Source: Xenorhabdus innexi
GTDB lineage: Bacteria; Pseudomonadota; Gammaproteobacteria; Enterobacterales; Enterobacteriaceae
NCBI RefSeq assembly: GCF_002632485.1
Contig: NZ_NIBU01000001.1
Coordinates: 62,001-126,000 of the forward strand
Direction: 5' to 3'
Length of the DNA stretch: 64,000 nucleotides
Shown: piece by piece, positions 1 to 11,300 of the stretch
Numbering within the stretch: position 1 is the first letter of the stretch
Layout: each line of letters begins with the position of its first letter
Program-made: the position numbers and the translations under genes
Notes under the pieces: model-generated
Databases searched by the model: none
Seen by the model: the letters and a program-made list of their open reading frames with translations, nothing else
Told to the model about the DNA's origin: nothing

Positions 1-2366
1 TGTGTCCGCCACCTGAAAACCTGCTGCAAAAATTGCTGACAGACGGGCTTATCACGGCTGAACAGGCAGAACTGGCACGACAGGTTTCAATGGCCGATGA
101 CATCACGGTAGAGGGTGATTCCGGCGGACATACCGATCAGGGCGTGCTGGCCTGTATTTTCCGCTCGGTTGTGCATCTGCGGGATGAAATCGCAGTTAAA
201 AGCCCGATTCAGGATCAGAACCGCTATCAGGTTCGGATTGGTGCAGCGGGAGGGCTGGGAACCCCTCATGCGATTCTGGCGGCTTTTGCACTGGGAGCGG
301 CTTATGTCGTGACCGGTTCAGTTAACCAGAGCTGTGTGGAGGCGGGCACTTCCGCCGCCGTGAAAAAAATGTTGGGACAAGCCCGCATCAGTGATGTTGC
401 CACGGCACCATCAGCAGATATGTTTGAACTGGGCGCTAAAGTGCAGGTTTTGAAACAGGGCAGCATGTATGCCGTGCGCGCTCAGAAGCTGTACAACCTG
501 TATAAGCAGTACGACAGTCTGGATGATCTGCCGGAACAAGAAATTACCCTGTTGGAAAAACAGGTATTTCATCAGCCTCTGGCAGCGATCTGGCAGCAAA
601 CCATCAGCTATTTCCACACGCTCAACCAGCCTGACACCATTACCAAAGCCGAAAAACAGCCGAAGAAAAAAATGGCACTGATATTCCAGTGGTATCTCGG
701 TCAATCCTCCCGCTGGGCGATTACCGGTGATCCTGCGCGTAATATGGATTATCAAATCTGGTGCGGTTCGGCAATGGGAGCCATGAACGAGTGGCTGAAA
801 GGCACACCTTTTGAAGCGGTTGAAAACAGGCGTGTCAGTGATATCGCCAGATTGCTGATGGACGGTGCCGCCTCTCTTGCCCGTACCGCATTACTTGAAT
901 TACTCAACGTTGTTTCTCCTGAAAATAGCGTTTTTCCTGAACATATTGATTCCCCTGAACAAAAACAAGAATCCGACCAAAAACCAAAGGTGAGGAGTAA
1001 AGAATCTATGGATGCTTCAACAAAACTCTGTCTGGATAATTCAAAAGGCTTTTATAAAAAATGCTGGGATTTGATGCCCGGCGGGTCACACTATAACTTT
1101 GGTGATCCTGAGCGTCCGCTGGTTATACCGTTTAATCGCGGTGACAAATCCCGTGTGTGGGATCTGGATGGAAATGAGCATCTGGATTTGTTCTGTAAAT
1201 TCGGTGCATTACTGGTCGGACACCACAATGAGGCTTACAACAGCTCATTGATCGAATACATGAATAAAGTCACTTCTGTTGACACCTGTGATTTGGAAGT
1301 CGGCGTTTGTGAAACGATGGTGAAACATATTCCCTGTGCCGAAATGGTGCGTTTCTGCCTGAGCGGAACGGAGGCGGTCCAGAATGCGCTGCGCCTTGCC
1401 CGTGCTTTTACCGGTAAAAACCGCTTTATCCGTTTTCATGGCCATTATCATGGCAATGCAGACAATATCATGGGCTGGCGCAAGAAGCAGGATCTGACGT
1501 ATCCGGTGCCGGAGCAGTTTAGTGGTGACTTGTTGGATACGCTGGGACGTGATCCTAACGTCATTACCGATCAATCTTTTATGTTGCCGTGGAATGACAT
1601 TGATATTCTGACTGAGACTGTCGAGCGCTATCACGATGAAATTGGCGCTGTGCTGATGGAACCGCTCTGTATTAATGGTGGCGGTATTTTCCCCGTTGAA
1701 GGTTATCTGGAAAAAACCAAAGCACTGTGTGAAAAATACAATATTGTGCTGATTTTCGACGAAATAATCACTGGTGTCCGTCTGGGGCTGGGAGGCGCGC
1801 AGAAAATACTGGGGGTTACTCCTCATCTGGCAACTTTCGGTAAAGCATTGGGCGGCGGCGCTTTGCCAATCTCGGCCATTGCCGGACGTCGTGACATCAT
1901 GAACCTCTATACCCGTGGTAAAGTTATTCACGCAGGGACTTTCAACGGCTATCCGCTCGGACTGGCCGCCATTCAGACCACATTCAGACTTATTGAGCAG
2001 GACCCCGGCTGTTATGACCGCATGGGCGACATCATGCGCCAGATTTCCAATGTATTTGTGAAAGCGGCAAAAGCGGTTGATTTACCGCTGGTGGTACAGG
2101 GTATGCCGACCGCATTGGTTTATCACTCTCAGGACACTCCTGTCATGTCTACGGAAGGTTACAGCGATAAAGTTAAATTCTGCGACATTATCATCCGTGA
2201 AATTGCCAAACGTTATGGAATTCAGTTCTCGCCACTGTCGCGCATGTATCCCAACCTGCTGATGTCACAGGATGATGTGCGTTTCTTTGAAGAACGGATC
2301 TTCGATGCAATGGAAAACGTCCGCAAAGTCATTGATATCGCGTTTAAAGAAGGAACGGGCAGATGA
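1..2366 (+). CDS. fclE: PfaD-like enoyl reductase / class III aminotransferase fusion (5' end outside window)
   Basis: This is the C-terminal part of a two-domain enzyme. The frame is open to base 3, so the real start lies to the left and the TTG at 33 is only an internal codon. The first third resembles PfaD, the FMN-dependent trans-acting enoyl reductase of PUFA synthases, with the motif DSGGHTDQG at about residue 29 (counted from base 33) and a later GSVNQS stretch. After a Lys/Glu/Gln-rich linker near residue 310 comes a PLP aminotransferase of the glutamate-1-semialdehyde type, with IFDEIITGVR and the Schiff-base lysine in FGKALGGG (about residue 604). In zeamine/fabclavine systems such a protein reduces and aminates the growing polyamine chain; that role is inferred here. 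The symbol follows my recollection of the fabclavine cluster order. The stop overlaps the next start (ATGA). Confidence 0.85.
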   Translation, partial: CPPPENLLQKLLTDGLITAEQAELARQVSMADDITVEGDSGGHTDQGVLACIFRSVVHLRDEIAVKSPIQDQNRYQVRIGAAGGLGTPHAILAAFALGAAYVVTGSVNQSCVEAGTSAAVKKMLGQARISDVATAPSADMFELGAKVQVLKQGSMYAVRAQKLYNLYKQYDSLDDLPEQEITLLEKQVFHQPLAAIWQQTISYFHTLNQPDTITKAEKQPKKKMALIFQWYLGQSSRWAITGDPARNMDYQIWCGSAMGAMNEWLKGTPFEAVENRRVSDIARLLMDGAASLARTALLELLNVVSPENSVFPEHIDSPEQKQESDQKPKVRSKESMDASTKLCLDNSKGFYKKCWDLMPGGSHYNFGDPERPLVIPFNRGDKSRVWDLDGNEHLDLFCKFGALLVGHHNEAYNSSLIEYMNKVTSVDTCDLEVGVCETMVKHIPCAEMVRFCLSGTEAVQNALRLARAFTGKNRFIRFHGHYHGNADNIMGWRKKQDLTYPVPEQFSGDLLDTLGRDPNVITDQSFMLPWNDIDILTETVERYHDEIGAVLMEPLCINGGGIFPVEGYLEKTKALCEKYNIVLIFDEIITGVRLGLGGAQKILGVTPHLATFGKALGGGALPISAIAGRRDIMNLYTRGKVIHAGTFNGYPLGLAAIQTTFRLIEQDPGCYDRMGDIMRQISNVFVKAAKAVDLPLVVQGMPTALVYHSQDTPVMSTEGYSDKVKFCDIIIREIAKRYGIQFSPLSRMYPNLLMSQDDVRFFEERIFDAMENVRKVIDIAFKEGTGR

Positions 2367-3130
2367 GTCGGCAAATCGCTGTTGTCACCGGGGCGGCAGG
2401 GGGATTCGGCACTGCGATCAGCAAGACTTTGCTGGATCTGGGGTATCTGGTGGCTGCAACGGATATCTGCATACAAAAACTGATGCTTCTGGAAGAACGC
2501 CTCGGACAACCGGAATCCCTTGCGATTTTTGAGATGGATGTGACTGATGCTGTCTCTGTTGAGCAGGCGGCACAACAGATCACTAAAACATTCGGCAGAA
2601 CAATCGCCGTACTGGTGAACAATGCCGGCATTATTCACCGGACTTTCTGCCTGTCCGGTAAAGGATTGCCGGAGGCCGCCAAAGTGATCGACGTTAACCT
2701 GACCGGGGCTTTCAACTGTACCTCAACATTTGTTCGTTACATGGCGGAGCAGAGATATGGACGCATTATCAATATTGCCTCTATTGCCGGTATTTGGGGG
2801 GCAGCGGGCGGCGCTGCCTATGGCGCATCAAAAGCGGGGCTGATTTCTGCCACAGAATCTTGGGGGCGTGAGCTTGGCCCCCTGAATATCAGTGTGACAG
2901 CGATTGCGCCGGGCGTCTGTAAAACCGACATGCTGGAGCAGTTTGTCAATTCAGCACCGATGGAATCAGCGGCGGAAGATAAGATTGTGCGCTCCATTGT
3001 TCCGGTCGGACGCTGGGGAACATCCGATGATGTGGCAGAAGTTGTCGGATTTCTGGCGAACTGTAAAACCAATTATCTCAATAGCGCTGTGATCCCGCTG
3101 GATGGCGGGATGCGGGTCGGCACTTTATAA
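2363..3130 (+). CDS. fclF: Short-chain dehydrogenase/reductase (3-oxoacyl-ACP reductase type)
   Basis: A 255-residue classical SDR. It has the N-terminal nucleotide motif TGAAGGFG (about residues 9-16), NNAG near residue 89, and the catalytic serine in NIASIAG followed by YGASK, giving the Ser-Tyr-Lys set. This looks like a FabG-type ketoreductase. Its start overlaps the stop of the aminotransferase fusion by four bases, so the two are translationally coupled. In the zeamine/fabclavine pathways a free reductase of this type is thought to act on the polyamine intermediate; the exact substrate here is inferred from context only. The symbol is assigned by cluster position, so it is less certain than the family. 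Confidence 0.85.
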   Translation: MSRQIAVVTGAAGGFGTAISKTLLDLGYLVAATDICIQKLMLLEERLGQPESLAIFEMDVTDAVSVEQAAQQITKTFGRTIAVLVNNAGIIHRTFCLSGKGLPEAAKVIDVNLTGAFNCTSTFVRYMAEQRYGRIINIASIAGIWGAAGGAAYGASKAGLISATESWGRELGPLNISVTAIAPGVCKTDMLEQFVNSAPMESAAEDKIVRSIVPVGRWGTSDDVAEVVGFLANCKTNYLNSAVIPLDGGMRVGTL

Positions 3131-3171
3131 GATAAACCAACCATAAGCTAAACCGAGAAAGAGGGAAGGGG

Positions 3172-4410
3172 ATGAGTATGCTTCAGTACACCAACAAGTC
3201 TATCAGAAACATCCTGATAACCGGTGCAACAGGTGTTATGGGAGGACGGATTTTACTTGAAATCCTGACGACAACAGATGCGAATGTTTATTGCCTGATA
3301 AGAGCTGAAAATAATCAACAGGCACGGGAACGTCTGGAAGGCTTTTTGTTCACCTACGATAAGGAACAGCAATGCCGGGACAGCGTTCAGCGCATTATTC
3401 CTGTATTAGGTGACATTACGGAAACAAATCTTGGGCTGACAGAAGATATTTACTCTGAGCTGACCGCTAATATTGATCGGGTGATCCATTGTGCGGCATT
3501 GACTAATTTGGTGGCGTCCTATAGCCGGCTGGCTGCTGTTAATGTGACGGGAACCCAGCATGTCATTGAGTTCTGCCTGCGGGGCGATATTCCCATGCTC
3601 TATACCTCCAGTTTCAGCATGGTGGGTGATTTTCTGTATCGCAAAGGTTTTGTCCTGCACGAAACGGATTTGGATGTGGGGCAGCGGTTCGATGACATGG
3701 ATTATGAACGCACCAAATTTGAATCTGAACAGGTTGTTCATCGTGCGGGTGAAAGAGGGCTTAAATGGGTAATTGTGCGTCCGGGCAATATCTGGGGTGA
3801 CAGCACCGATGGCAGCTATCCATTGAGAAATGCCAGGGTCAAAGGCATCTATTACGAAATGATCAGGGCACTGGTGGAGACCGGACTGACTTTCAGTTCG
3901 ACAGAAGATTTTGATATCTCTCCCGTTGACTATGTTGCGAAAGCCTCTTTGTACGCCATTTGTGATATCGAAAAATTTAATGGCACTACCCTGCATCTGA
4001 CAACACCTAATCCGTTGACTTTCAACGGCATCACTTCTCTGTTGCGGGAATTCGGCTACCGCATTGAAACCATTGACAATGACACTTATATGGAAGCGCT
4101 GGCGCAGAGTTGTCTGTATCTCAACGGACAGCCTTATCGTTCCGTTTTTACCGATATTCTGGCGCTGGTTCATAACAGTCTGGAAATGAGCGAAAGCGCG
4201 AAATTTGCCACAGAGATAACCGCCAATTTGCTCAGCGGCAGCGGTATCCAGTGCCCGCCATCGGATAAAAAACTGCTTTTCTGCTATTTCAACTACCTGA
4301 TTGAGAGTGGATTTATTCCGCCTCCTCAACAACAGGGAGAAAAGGCGGAAATCCGCAAACTGTCGGCACAGAGCGGGTATATGGAGTCGTTGTTTGATGC
4401 TGATTTATAG
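3172..4410 (+). CDS. fclG: NAD(P)-dependent thioester reductase (extended SDR)
   Basis: A 412-residue extended SDR of the thioester-reductase type. It has the Rossmann motif ITGATGVMGG at about residues 16-25 and the catalytic YxxxK at Y178/K182 (YERTK). RPGNIWGD follows, as in carboxylic-acid and thioester reductase domains. Such enzymes release a carrier-bound acyl chain as an aldehyde, which an aminotransferase can then convert to an amine. In a polyamine pathway this gives reductive release of the PUFA-type chain; that assignment is an inference from neighbours. The ATG at 3172 is preceded by GAGGGAAGGGG. It lies 41 bases after the preceding SDR gene and is probably in the same transcript. 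Confidence 0.85.
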   Translation: MSMLQYTNKSIRNILITGATGVMGGRILLEILTTTDANVYCLIRAENNQQARERLEGFLFTYDKEQQCRDSVQRIIPVLGDITETNLGLTEDIYSELTANIDRVIHCAALTNLVASYSRLAAVNVTGTQHVIEFCLRGDIPMLYTSSFSMVGDFLYRKGFVLHETDLDVGQRFDDMDYERTKFESEQVVHRAGERGLKWVIVRPGNIWGDSTDGSYPLRNARVKGIYYEMIRALVETGLTFSSTEDFDISPVDYVAKASLYAICDIEKFNGTTLHLTTPNPLTFNGITSLLREFGYRIETIDNDTYMEALAQSCLYLNGQPYRSVFTDILALVHNSLEMSESAKFATEITANLLSGSGIQCPPSDKKLLFCYFNYLIESGFIPPPQQQGEKAEIRKLSAQSGYMESLFDADL

Positions 4411-4457
4411 ATATCCCCGTCGTCTTTCAAGCAACTCGAAATCCATTGGATATATGC
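4411..4457 (+). repeat. Internally deleted copy of a Xenorhabdus/Photorhabdus interspersed repeat
   Basis: The gap after the thioester reductase contains CGTCTTTCAAGCAACTCGAA followed by ATCCATTGGATATA. I recognise CGTCTTTCAAG as the left end and CAACTCGAAATC...TTGGATATA as the right end of a common repeat of roughly 100 bases or more in these genera. Here the middle is missing and the two ends are joined. A longer left-end copy lies near 36956. The element is within the putative operon and therefore transcribed. Confidence 0.5.
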
Positions 4458-4496
4458 CGGAAAATTTTAATAAAAAAATATTGAACGGAGTCTGTA

Positions 4497-5273
4497 ATGA
4501 TTGAACAAAATCTCAGAGTAACGTTGGTTCAAACTGATTTAGTTTGGGAGAACGCGGCAAAAAACCGTGAACATATTGAGCATCACATTGAACAGATAAC
4601 TGACAGTGATCTGATCATTCTGCCGGAGATGTTCACGACCGGATTCAGTATGAAGCCACAAGCCATTGCTGAAACGATGGATGGGCCGAGCATTCAGTGG
4701 ATGCAAAGACAGGCGGCGGCAAAAAACTGTGCCATCGTCGGCAGTATGATCATCACCGAAAATCAGCATTTCTATAACCGTCTTTTATGGGTGAATGCAG
4801 ATGGCTCTATCGCCCATTATGACAAAAAGCACCTTTTCACTTTCGCTCACGAAGATCGCGAATATACCGCAGGCAATACCCCGCTGATTGTTGATTTCAA
4901 AGGATGGAAAATCGCAGCATTTATCTGTTATGACCTGCGTTTTCCGGTTTGGTCACGCAATCTCAATGAACGTTATGATGCTGCGCTCTATATCGCCAGT
5001 TGGCCAGCCAGACGCTCACTTCACTGGCGCACTCTGTTACAGGCCCGTGCAATTGAAAACCAGAGTTATGTCATCGGGGTGAATCGGGTCGGGCAGGATG
5101 GGAATCAGCTCGACTACACGGGCGACTCAATGCTGATTGAGCCACTGGGAGAAATCCTGCTGCACGAGAGGGAATGCGAGGCAGTGAAAACCATGACTCT
5201 CTCGCTTGCTCATGTGCGGGATACCAGAGAACGCTTTCCTTTCCTGAAAGATGCCGATCCATTTGCTTTGTAA
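4497..5273 (+). CDS. fclH: Nitrilase-superfamily amidohydrolase (omega-amidase/YafV-like)
   Basis: A 258-residue carbon-nitrogen hydrolase. The Glu-Lys-Cys triad is visible as E44 in ILPEMFTTGF, K111 in YDKKHLF and C144 in FICYDLRFP. Length and motifs match the YafV/omega-amidase branch, which hydrolyses omega-amides such as alpha-ketoglutaramate. The location between the polyamine-synthase genes and the NRPS genes matches the nitrilase-like gene I remember in the zeamine cluster, so a role in trimming or detoxifying an amide or amine intermediate is possible. Its true substrate is unknown. The ATG at 4497 has GGAG seven bases upstream. A housekeeping function carried by the cluster cannot be excluded. 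Confidence 0.8.
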   Translation: MIEQNLRVTLVQTDLVWENAAKNREHIEHHIEQITDSDLIILPEMFTTGFSMKPQAIAETMDGPSIQWMQRQAAAKNCAIVGSMIITENQHFYNRLLWVNADGSIAHYDKKHLFTFAHEDREYTAGNTPLIVDFKGWKIAAFICYDLRFPVWSRNLNERYDAALYIASWPARRSLHWRTLLQARAIENQSYVIGVNRVGQDGNQLDYTGDSMLIEPLGEILLHERECEAVKTMTLSLAHVRDTRERFPFLKDADPFAL

Positions 5274-5333
5274 GCGTCATGTTAAAGGAACAGCTTTAAA
5301 TCACAGTAAGGGTAAATTGAAGGAAGATGGCGA

Positions 5334-8300
5334 ATGGTGATTTCAACTGAATTTGAGCAAATTGTTGCACGTTTCCCGGAAAATATCGCAGTGACACAAG
5401 GCAATGAAAAACTGACTTATTGCACTTTGTCAGAACGTGTTACTGCACTCAGCCGTGTACTGTACCTTCAGGATCAACATGGTCAGGCTGGCAATCAGCA
5501 TGTCATGACTCATCCGCCTGTCATGGCTAATCAGTTTGTCATAACGCTGATGGAAGAGGGGATTTCTCTGATAACAGCGGCCTTAGCCATCATGAAAGCA
5601 GGCAAAGTGTTTGTGCCATTGTCGCCCAAACTGCCGGAACAGCGTCTTGCCACCTTGCTGGCTCAATTTCGTGGTGCAACAATTGTTACCTGCCGTCAGT
5701 GGCTGCCATTGTTAGAACATCTGTCAGAAGATTACTCGCTGGTGCTGGCTGATGAAGTTCAGGATCACCCTTTAATCACATCGTCATTGATGCCCGCATG
5801 GGTGGAAAAAGTACATAATCTGGCTTATGTCTACTTTACATCCGGCTCTACCGGAAAACCCAAAGCGATATTGGGACGCGAAGACAGCTTATTGCATTTC
5901 ATCCGTTGGGAAAGCCGTGAACTGAGTGTGACTCCCGCAGATAAAGTCAGCCAGTTGATCAATCAGATGTTCGATCCTTTCCTGCGTGACATGTTGCTGC
6001 CTTTGCTGAATGGTGCCACATTATGTATTCCCTCTTCCCTCGATATCCGTTACTCACCGCAGGAATTGCTCGGTTGGATAAGTGAGCAGAAAATCAGCAT
6101 TACTCACCTTATTCCCTCTTTATTTCAGGTTCTGCTGGAATGCCCGCAATCCACTGATAGCCTGCGGTTCCTGCGCTATGCAGTACTATCCGGTGAACCG
6201 CTGAAAGGGTCGCTGGTGGATCTGTTTTATCAGAGTCAGTTGTCGTCTCCTCAACGACAGACACCCCAAATCATCAATTTGTACGGAACAACCGAAACCA
6301 CACTGGCAAGCGTCTTTTATCGTGTTACGGAAAAAGATCTCCGGCAGCCGCTGATTCCGGCAGGTCAGCCCATCGACGATACCACCATTCTTGTGGTGGA
6401 TGAGCAGGGTGTCAGTGTTCCGGCAGGCAGCGAAGGAGAAGTGTGGATCAGTACGGATTATATGAGCGCGGGCTATTTGTCTTCCAACGTCGGGTCTTCC
6501 AACGTCGGGTCTTCCAACGTCGGGTCTTCTGAAGCAGAAAATAACTCACGTTTTATGATAGCGAAGGAAGGAGAACTGGCCGGGCGGTCGGTTTACCGTA
6601 CCGGTGATCTGGGGCGTATTGATGAACAGGGTAATTTGATTTTGCTTGGGCGGAATGATTTTCAGATCAAAATCAATGGGCAGCGCCTTGAAACGGCAGA
6701 AATTGAAAGTCTTCTTGAGCAGCATCCCGCTGTACAACAGGCTATTGTCAAGGCGTTTGAACAGTCACCAGAACAGTTATCAGAACAGCTCGCAGAATCC
6801 CCAAATAAACAGTCTCATCAACAAACAAAGCATGTCCGGCTGGTGGCTTTTGTTCGTCTGATCCCAGAAACAACGCTGACTGCGGCAGAATTAGATCATT
6901 ACTTAGCGCCCAATCTGACAGCCGCTATGCGTCCCGCTGATTATCAGTTCCTGCCTCTGTTCCCGTTATTATCCAATGGCAAAATTGACCGCAAGGCGTT
7001 ACAGCCGCCGGTTGTTCGTCAGACATACCCTAACCGGTCGGATGTTGCTGCTCCGCAAGGGGAGCTGGAAACCAGACTGGCGGCTATCTGGCAATCGTTG
7101 TTACAGATTGAACAAGTCGGGCGAGATGACAGTTTCTTTGCGCTGGGAGGCGATTCCTTACAGGCAATCCGCATGATTGCTCAGGTACGGCAACAAATGG
7201 GGCTGAGCCTTCGTTTTAGTGAACTGTTCCGGCAACCAACCCTTGCTCAGTGTGTTGAGATGATGAGTGCAGATAAACTCTCGCTGACTCAGGAACCGGA
7301 CATAGCGGCAGGTTCGGATAGCGCCAGCTATGAACAGCAGGGTATTTATCTGAACCAACAAACGGCGCCTGACAGCCCGATGTACAACATGGTCTATGTT
7401 GCTCAATGGTCGGGCGCGCTGGATCATCAGCGGTTGCAGCAATCCCTTGATGCCTTGTTTGCCCGTTATGATGTGCTGAGAACCGGCTTTCTGATGCAGC
7501 AAGGGGAGATCATTGCACGGGTGGCTGAGTATCCGCCGGATAATCCGGTATTTGCCAGAATCATTTGGCAGGATCTGATTCAACATGGCGCGCAGGCGCA
7601 ATTACATGCAGAAAACATTATCAATCGGTTTGCCTCTTTGCCCTTTGAGTTAACTCAGCCGCCACTGTTACGTATGGCAGGGCTGACGCTGCGACCCGAT
7701 AGCCACCAAATTATACTGACATTCCATCATCTGATTGTGGATGAGGAATCTGTGAAACGGTTGTGGGATGAATTGCTGGAGAATTACAGCCTGCTGCAAA
7801 GGGGAAAAGCGCTGAATATTCAGCCTGCGCAGTATGGACAGCGGGAACATGTTCGTCTCCAGTATCAGCGGGTTAATGGAGAAAGGGGGATGGCAGCCCG
7901 TCAATACTGGCAAAACCAGCTAGCCGGAACCCTGCCGTTGCTGCAACTGCCCTATGATTTTCCGGTTCCTGCCGCCCGCAGTTATCAGGGGAAACGAGTG
8001 CCATTCTCTCTGCCCACGGCATTCTTGCAACAGCTTGAAAGCGTGGCTCATCAATATGGCATCACTCCTTATCTGATTTTACAGGCGGGATTTATTGCAT
8101 TTCTGGCACGTTATTCACGTCAGAACGATATCCTGCTGGGAACACCCGTTTCCAACCGTCATTACAGTGAGCAGCAGCAGCCGATTGGTTTGTTACTCAA
8201 TTTATTGGTGATGCGCAATCAGGTTGATATCAGCCAGCCATTCGAACAGTTACTGGAACAGGTCAAATCAACCTTTATTGATGCGATTGCTCATCAGGAT

Positions 8301-11300
8301 ATGCCATTCAGCCAACTGTTACCTTTATTGCAGGGATCACGCGATAGTACGGAAGATAATCATCATCCCGGAGTTTCTCCCCTGTTTCAGGTGCTGTTTA
8401 CTTATCAGAATATCCCTGTTGTCAGCAAACGGATGGGGAGCGTACAACTTTCACCGTTACGTCAGTGGGATGTGCAAATTGCTAAATATGAGCTGGCACT
8501 GGAAATGTGGCAGGAAGAGGGGGAATTGCAGGGCATATTTCAGTATGCCGGGGATCGTTTCCTGTCAGGAACCATTGAACGGATGGCGGAAAACCTCTGC
8601 TATTTTCTGTCACAGTTGATTCATCAGCCACAGCAAACGATAGGGAAAATCCCGCTGCTCAGCCCAGCTCAACAGCAACAACTGGCCGAATGGAATCAGA
8701 CCGAACAACCTTTCAGCGATAATATCGGCATTCACCAGCTTATTGAACGTCAGGTACAGCGTGTGCCTGATGTCATTGCCGTTGAGTTCGGTCAGCAATC
8801 ACTGACTTATGCGGAGTTGGATCAGCGTGCCAACCAGATGGCTGATTTTCTGATCCAACAGGGGGTAGGGCCTGAAATTTGTGTCGGATTGAGTGTTGAG
8901 CGTTCAGCGGAGCTGGTGATCTGTTTTCTGGCGATTCTGAAAGCCGGTGGCGTTTATGTGCCGATTGATCCGGATTATCCGCTGGAGCGCAGCCGTTATG
9001 TGATTGAAGATGTCGGTTTGCACCTGTTGGTGACACAGGAAAAATTTATCTCACGCTATCAGGGATATAACCTGCCTTTATTCTCCATTGAAACGCTGAT
9101 ACCCCGATTATCAACATTCAGTGCTGCAAATCCACGGGTTGATGTCCGGCCTGAAAATACGGCTTATATCATCTATACATCCGGCTCAACCGGTAAACCT
9201 AAAGGTGTTCCTGTCCGGCACCGCAGCGTATGTAATCTGGCAGAAACGGAAATAGAATTTCTGGCAGTACCACCGGGCAGCCGGATACTCCAGTTTGCCT
9301 CTTTCAGTTTTGATACCTCGATCTGGGAAATCCTGATGGCGTTTTGTTCCGGCACAACGCTACTGATGGCTCCCCGTCTTGCCGTGATGCCCGGCCCTGA
9401 TCTGCTGGAACAACTCATCATGCGGCGTGTCACTCATATCACGTTACCTGCTTCAGCACTGGCGGCACTACCTGAGGCGGATTTACCCGATTTGCAGGTA
9501 CTGATGGTCGCCGGAGAAAACTGTGGGCTGGATTTGCTGCATAAATGGGGTAAAAACCGCCGTTTTATTAACTCCTATGGCCCGACGGAAGCCACTGTAG
9601 GCACAACCAATGCAGAACTGACGCCAGAGAGTGAGCAGATCCACATTGGTCGCCCAATTCCCAACTCTCAGGTCTGGATCATGGATGAATACGGTTCACT
9701 GTTACCGATTGGTGTTGCCGGTGAATTGTGTATCGGTGGTGTTGGTGTGGTGGCGGGTTATCTTCACCATCCTGAACTGACTGAACGCAGTTTTATCGCC
9801 GATCCATTCAGTTCCCGACCAGATGCCCGCCTTTATCGTACCGGTGATCTGGCGCGTTATCGGGCAGACGGCAACATTGATTATCTGGGGCGGATAGATC
9901 AGCAAATAAAAATCCGTGGTTATCGGGTAGAGCTCGGGGAAATTGAAAGTGCATTACGCCAGCATCCGGCTATTGCTGATGCGGTGGCAATGGTGCGGGA
10001 AGATTACCTGAATGCCAGTGCGATTGTCGCTTATATCCTCACTCAACCGAATACCCCGCTTGAACCATCGCAGATTGAGGTATATCTGGAGGGTTCGCTG
10101 CCGGAATTTATGCGTCCTTCCCGCTACGTCTTTCTGACTGAATTTCCCCGCCTGCCGAATAACAAAGTGGACAGAAAGCGCTTTCCCAAGCCGGTGCTCT
10201 CCAAAATACGGCAGGAAAGTGAAATTGCAACCGAACCAGCCCACAACCAAACAGAACAAGCGATTATTCAGATCTGGCAGTCTTTATTGGGATATGAAGC
10301 GATTGGGCGCAACACCTCATTTTTTGCTGCGGGTGGACACTCTCTGCTGGCCGCCAGAATGGTTGCCATGCTTGCCGAACAGTGCGGGCTGTATATTAAA
10401 GTCAGTGATGTTTTTATCTGTAGGACACCGAAGCGGCTGGCAGAAAAGGTTAATTTAACCGCTGGCATCAATCTGCTGAGTCTGCCGGAAATTCAAGATG
10501 CGCCATTGAGTTTTGCCCAGCAAAGGATGTGGTTCCTCGACCAACTGTATCCTGACAGTTCCCGTTATCACATTGTTTCCATTAAAACCTTTCCTGTTCT
10601 GAAAACCGTTGCCGGAGATGAAGCCGAGAACCAAAAAAACAAGAGCGAAGAAAATGAGCGGATACGCAGAAGTATCACCTTGCTGTTTAGTCGCCATCCG
10701 TCACTGAATCTGCGTTTGCGGATGGAGGGAACAACGCCACGACAATATTACAGTGAACAGCCACCGGATTGCCCGCATGAAATAGTCGAAGTACAGAATA
10801 AACAGGAATGGCAGCAGATGTTGCAACAGCGGGCGACTGACATGATGCGGACACCGTTTCAGTTGATCGGACACCCATTATATCGCCTGTTGCTGGTGAG
10901 TGATGCCCGGCAGGGAAGTGCGTTGATTCTGTGCCTGCACCATATTCTGGTGGACGAACAGTCACTGGCGCTGCTCGATGATGAATTGCAGTCAATTTAT
11001 TTATCGTTAACTAAAAACCAGTCAGTAACAGAAGATATTCCGCAAGCATCTGCGCCTGATTACCTGCAATTTGCCACATGGGAGCGCAGTGCGGAAGTAC
11101 AGCAAATGTGGCATAGCCAACTGGATTATTGGCGTCAGGTGTATCAGCAACGGCCACCGGTAGTGACACTGCCTCAGCAATCTTATGCGCCTGTTGAAGC
11201 ATCAAAGGCCGCTTACTACCGTCTGCCGCTCACCATTGAACAAACTGTTGCATTACGCCGGTTGGCACAGCAGCAGGATACAACCCTGTTTACCCTGTTA

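Noticed and set aside
1245-1931. 228-codon minus-strand ORF opposite the aminotransferase
   Set aside because: It lies fully within a well-supported gene on the other strand and shows no recognisable domain; a shadow frame.
3406-4332. 308-codon minus-strand ORF opposite the thioester reductase gene
   Set aside because: It is inside a gene with clear catalytic motifs and has no family resemblance; a long shadow frame caused by codon bias.
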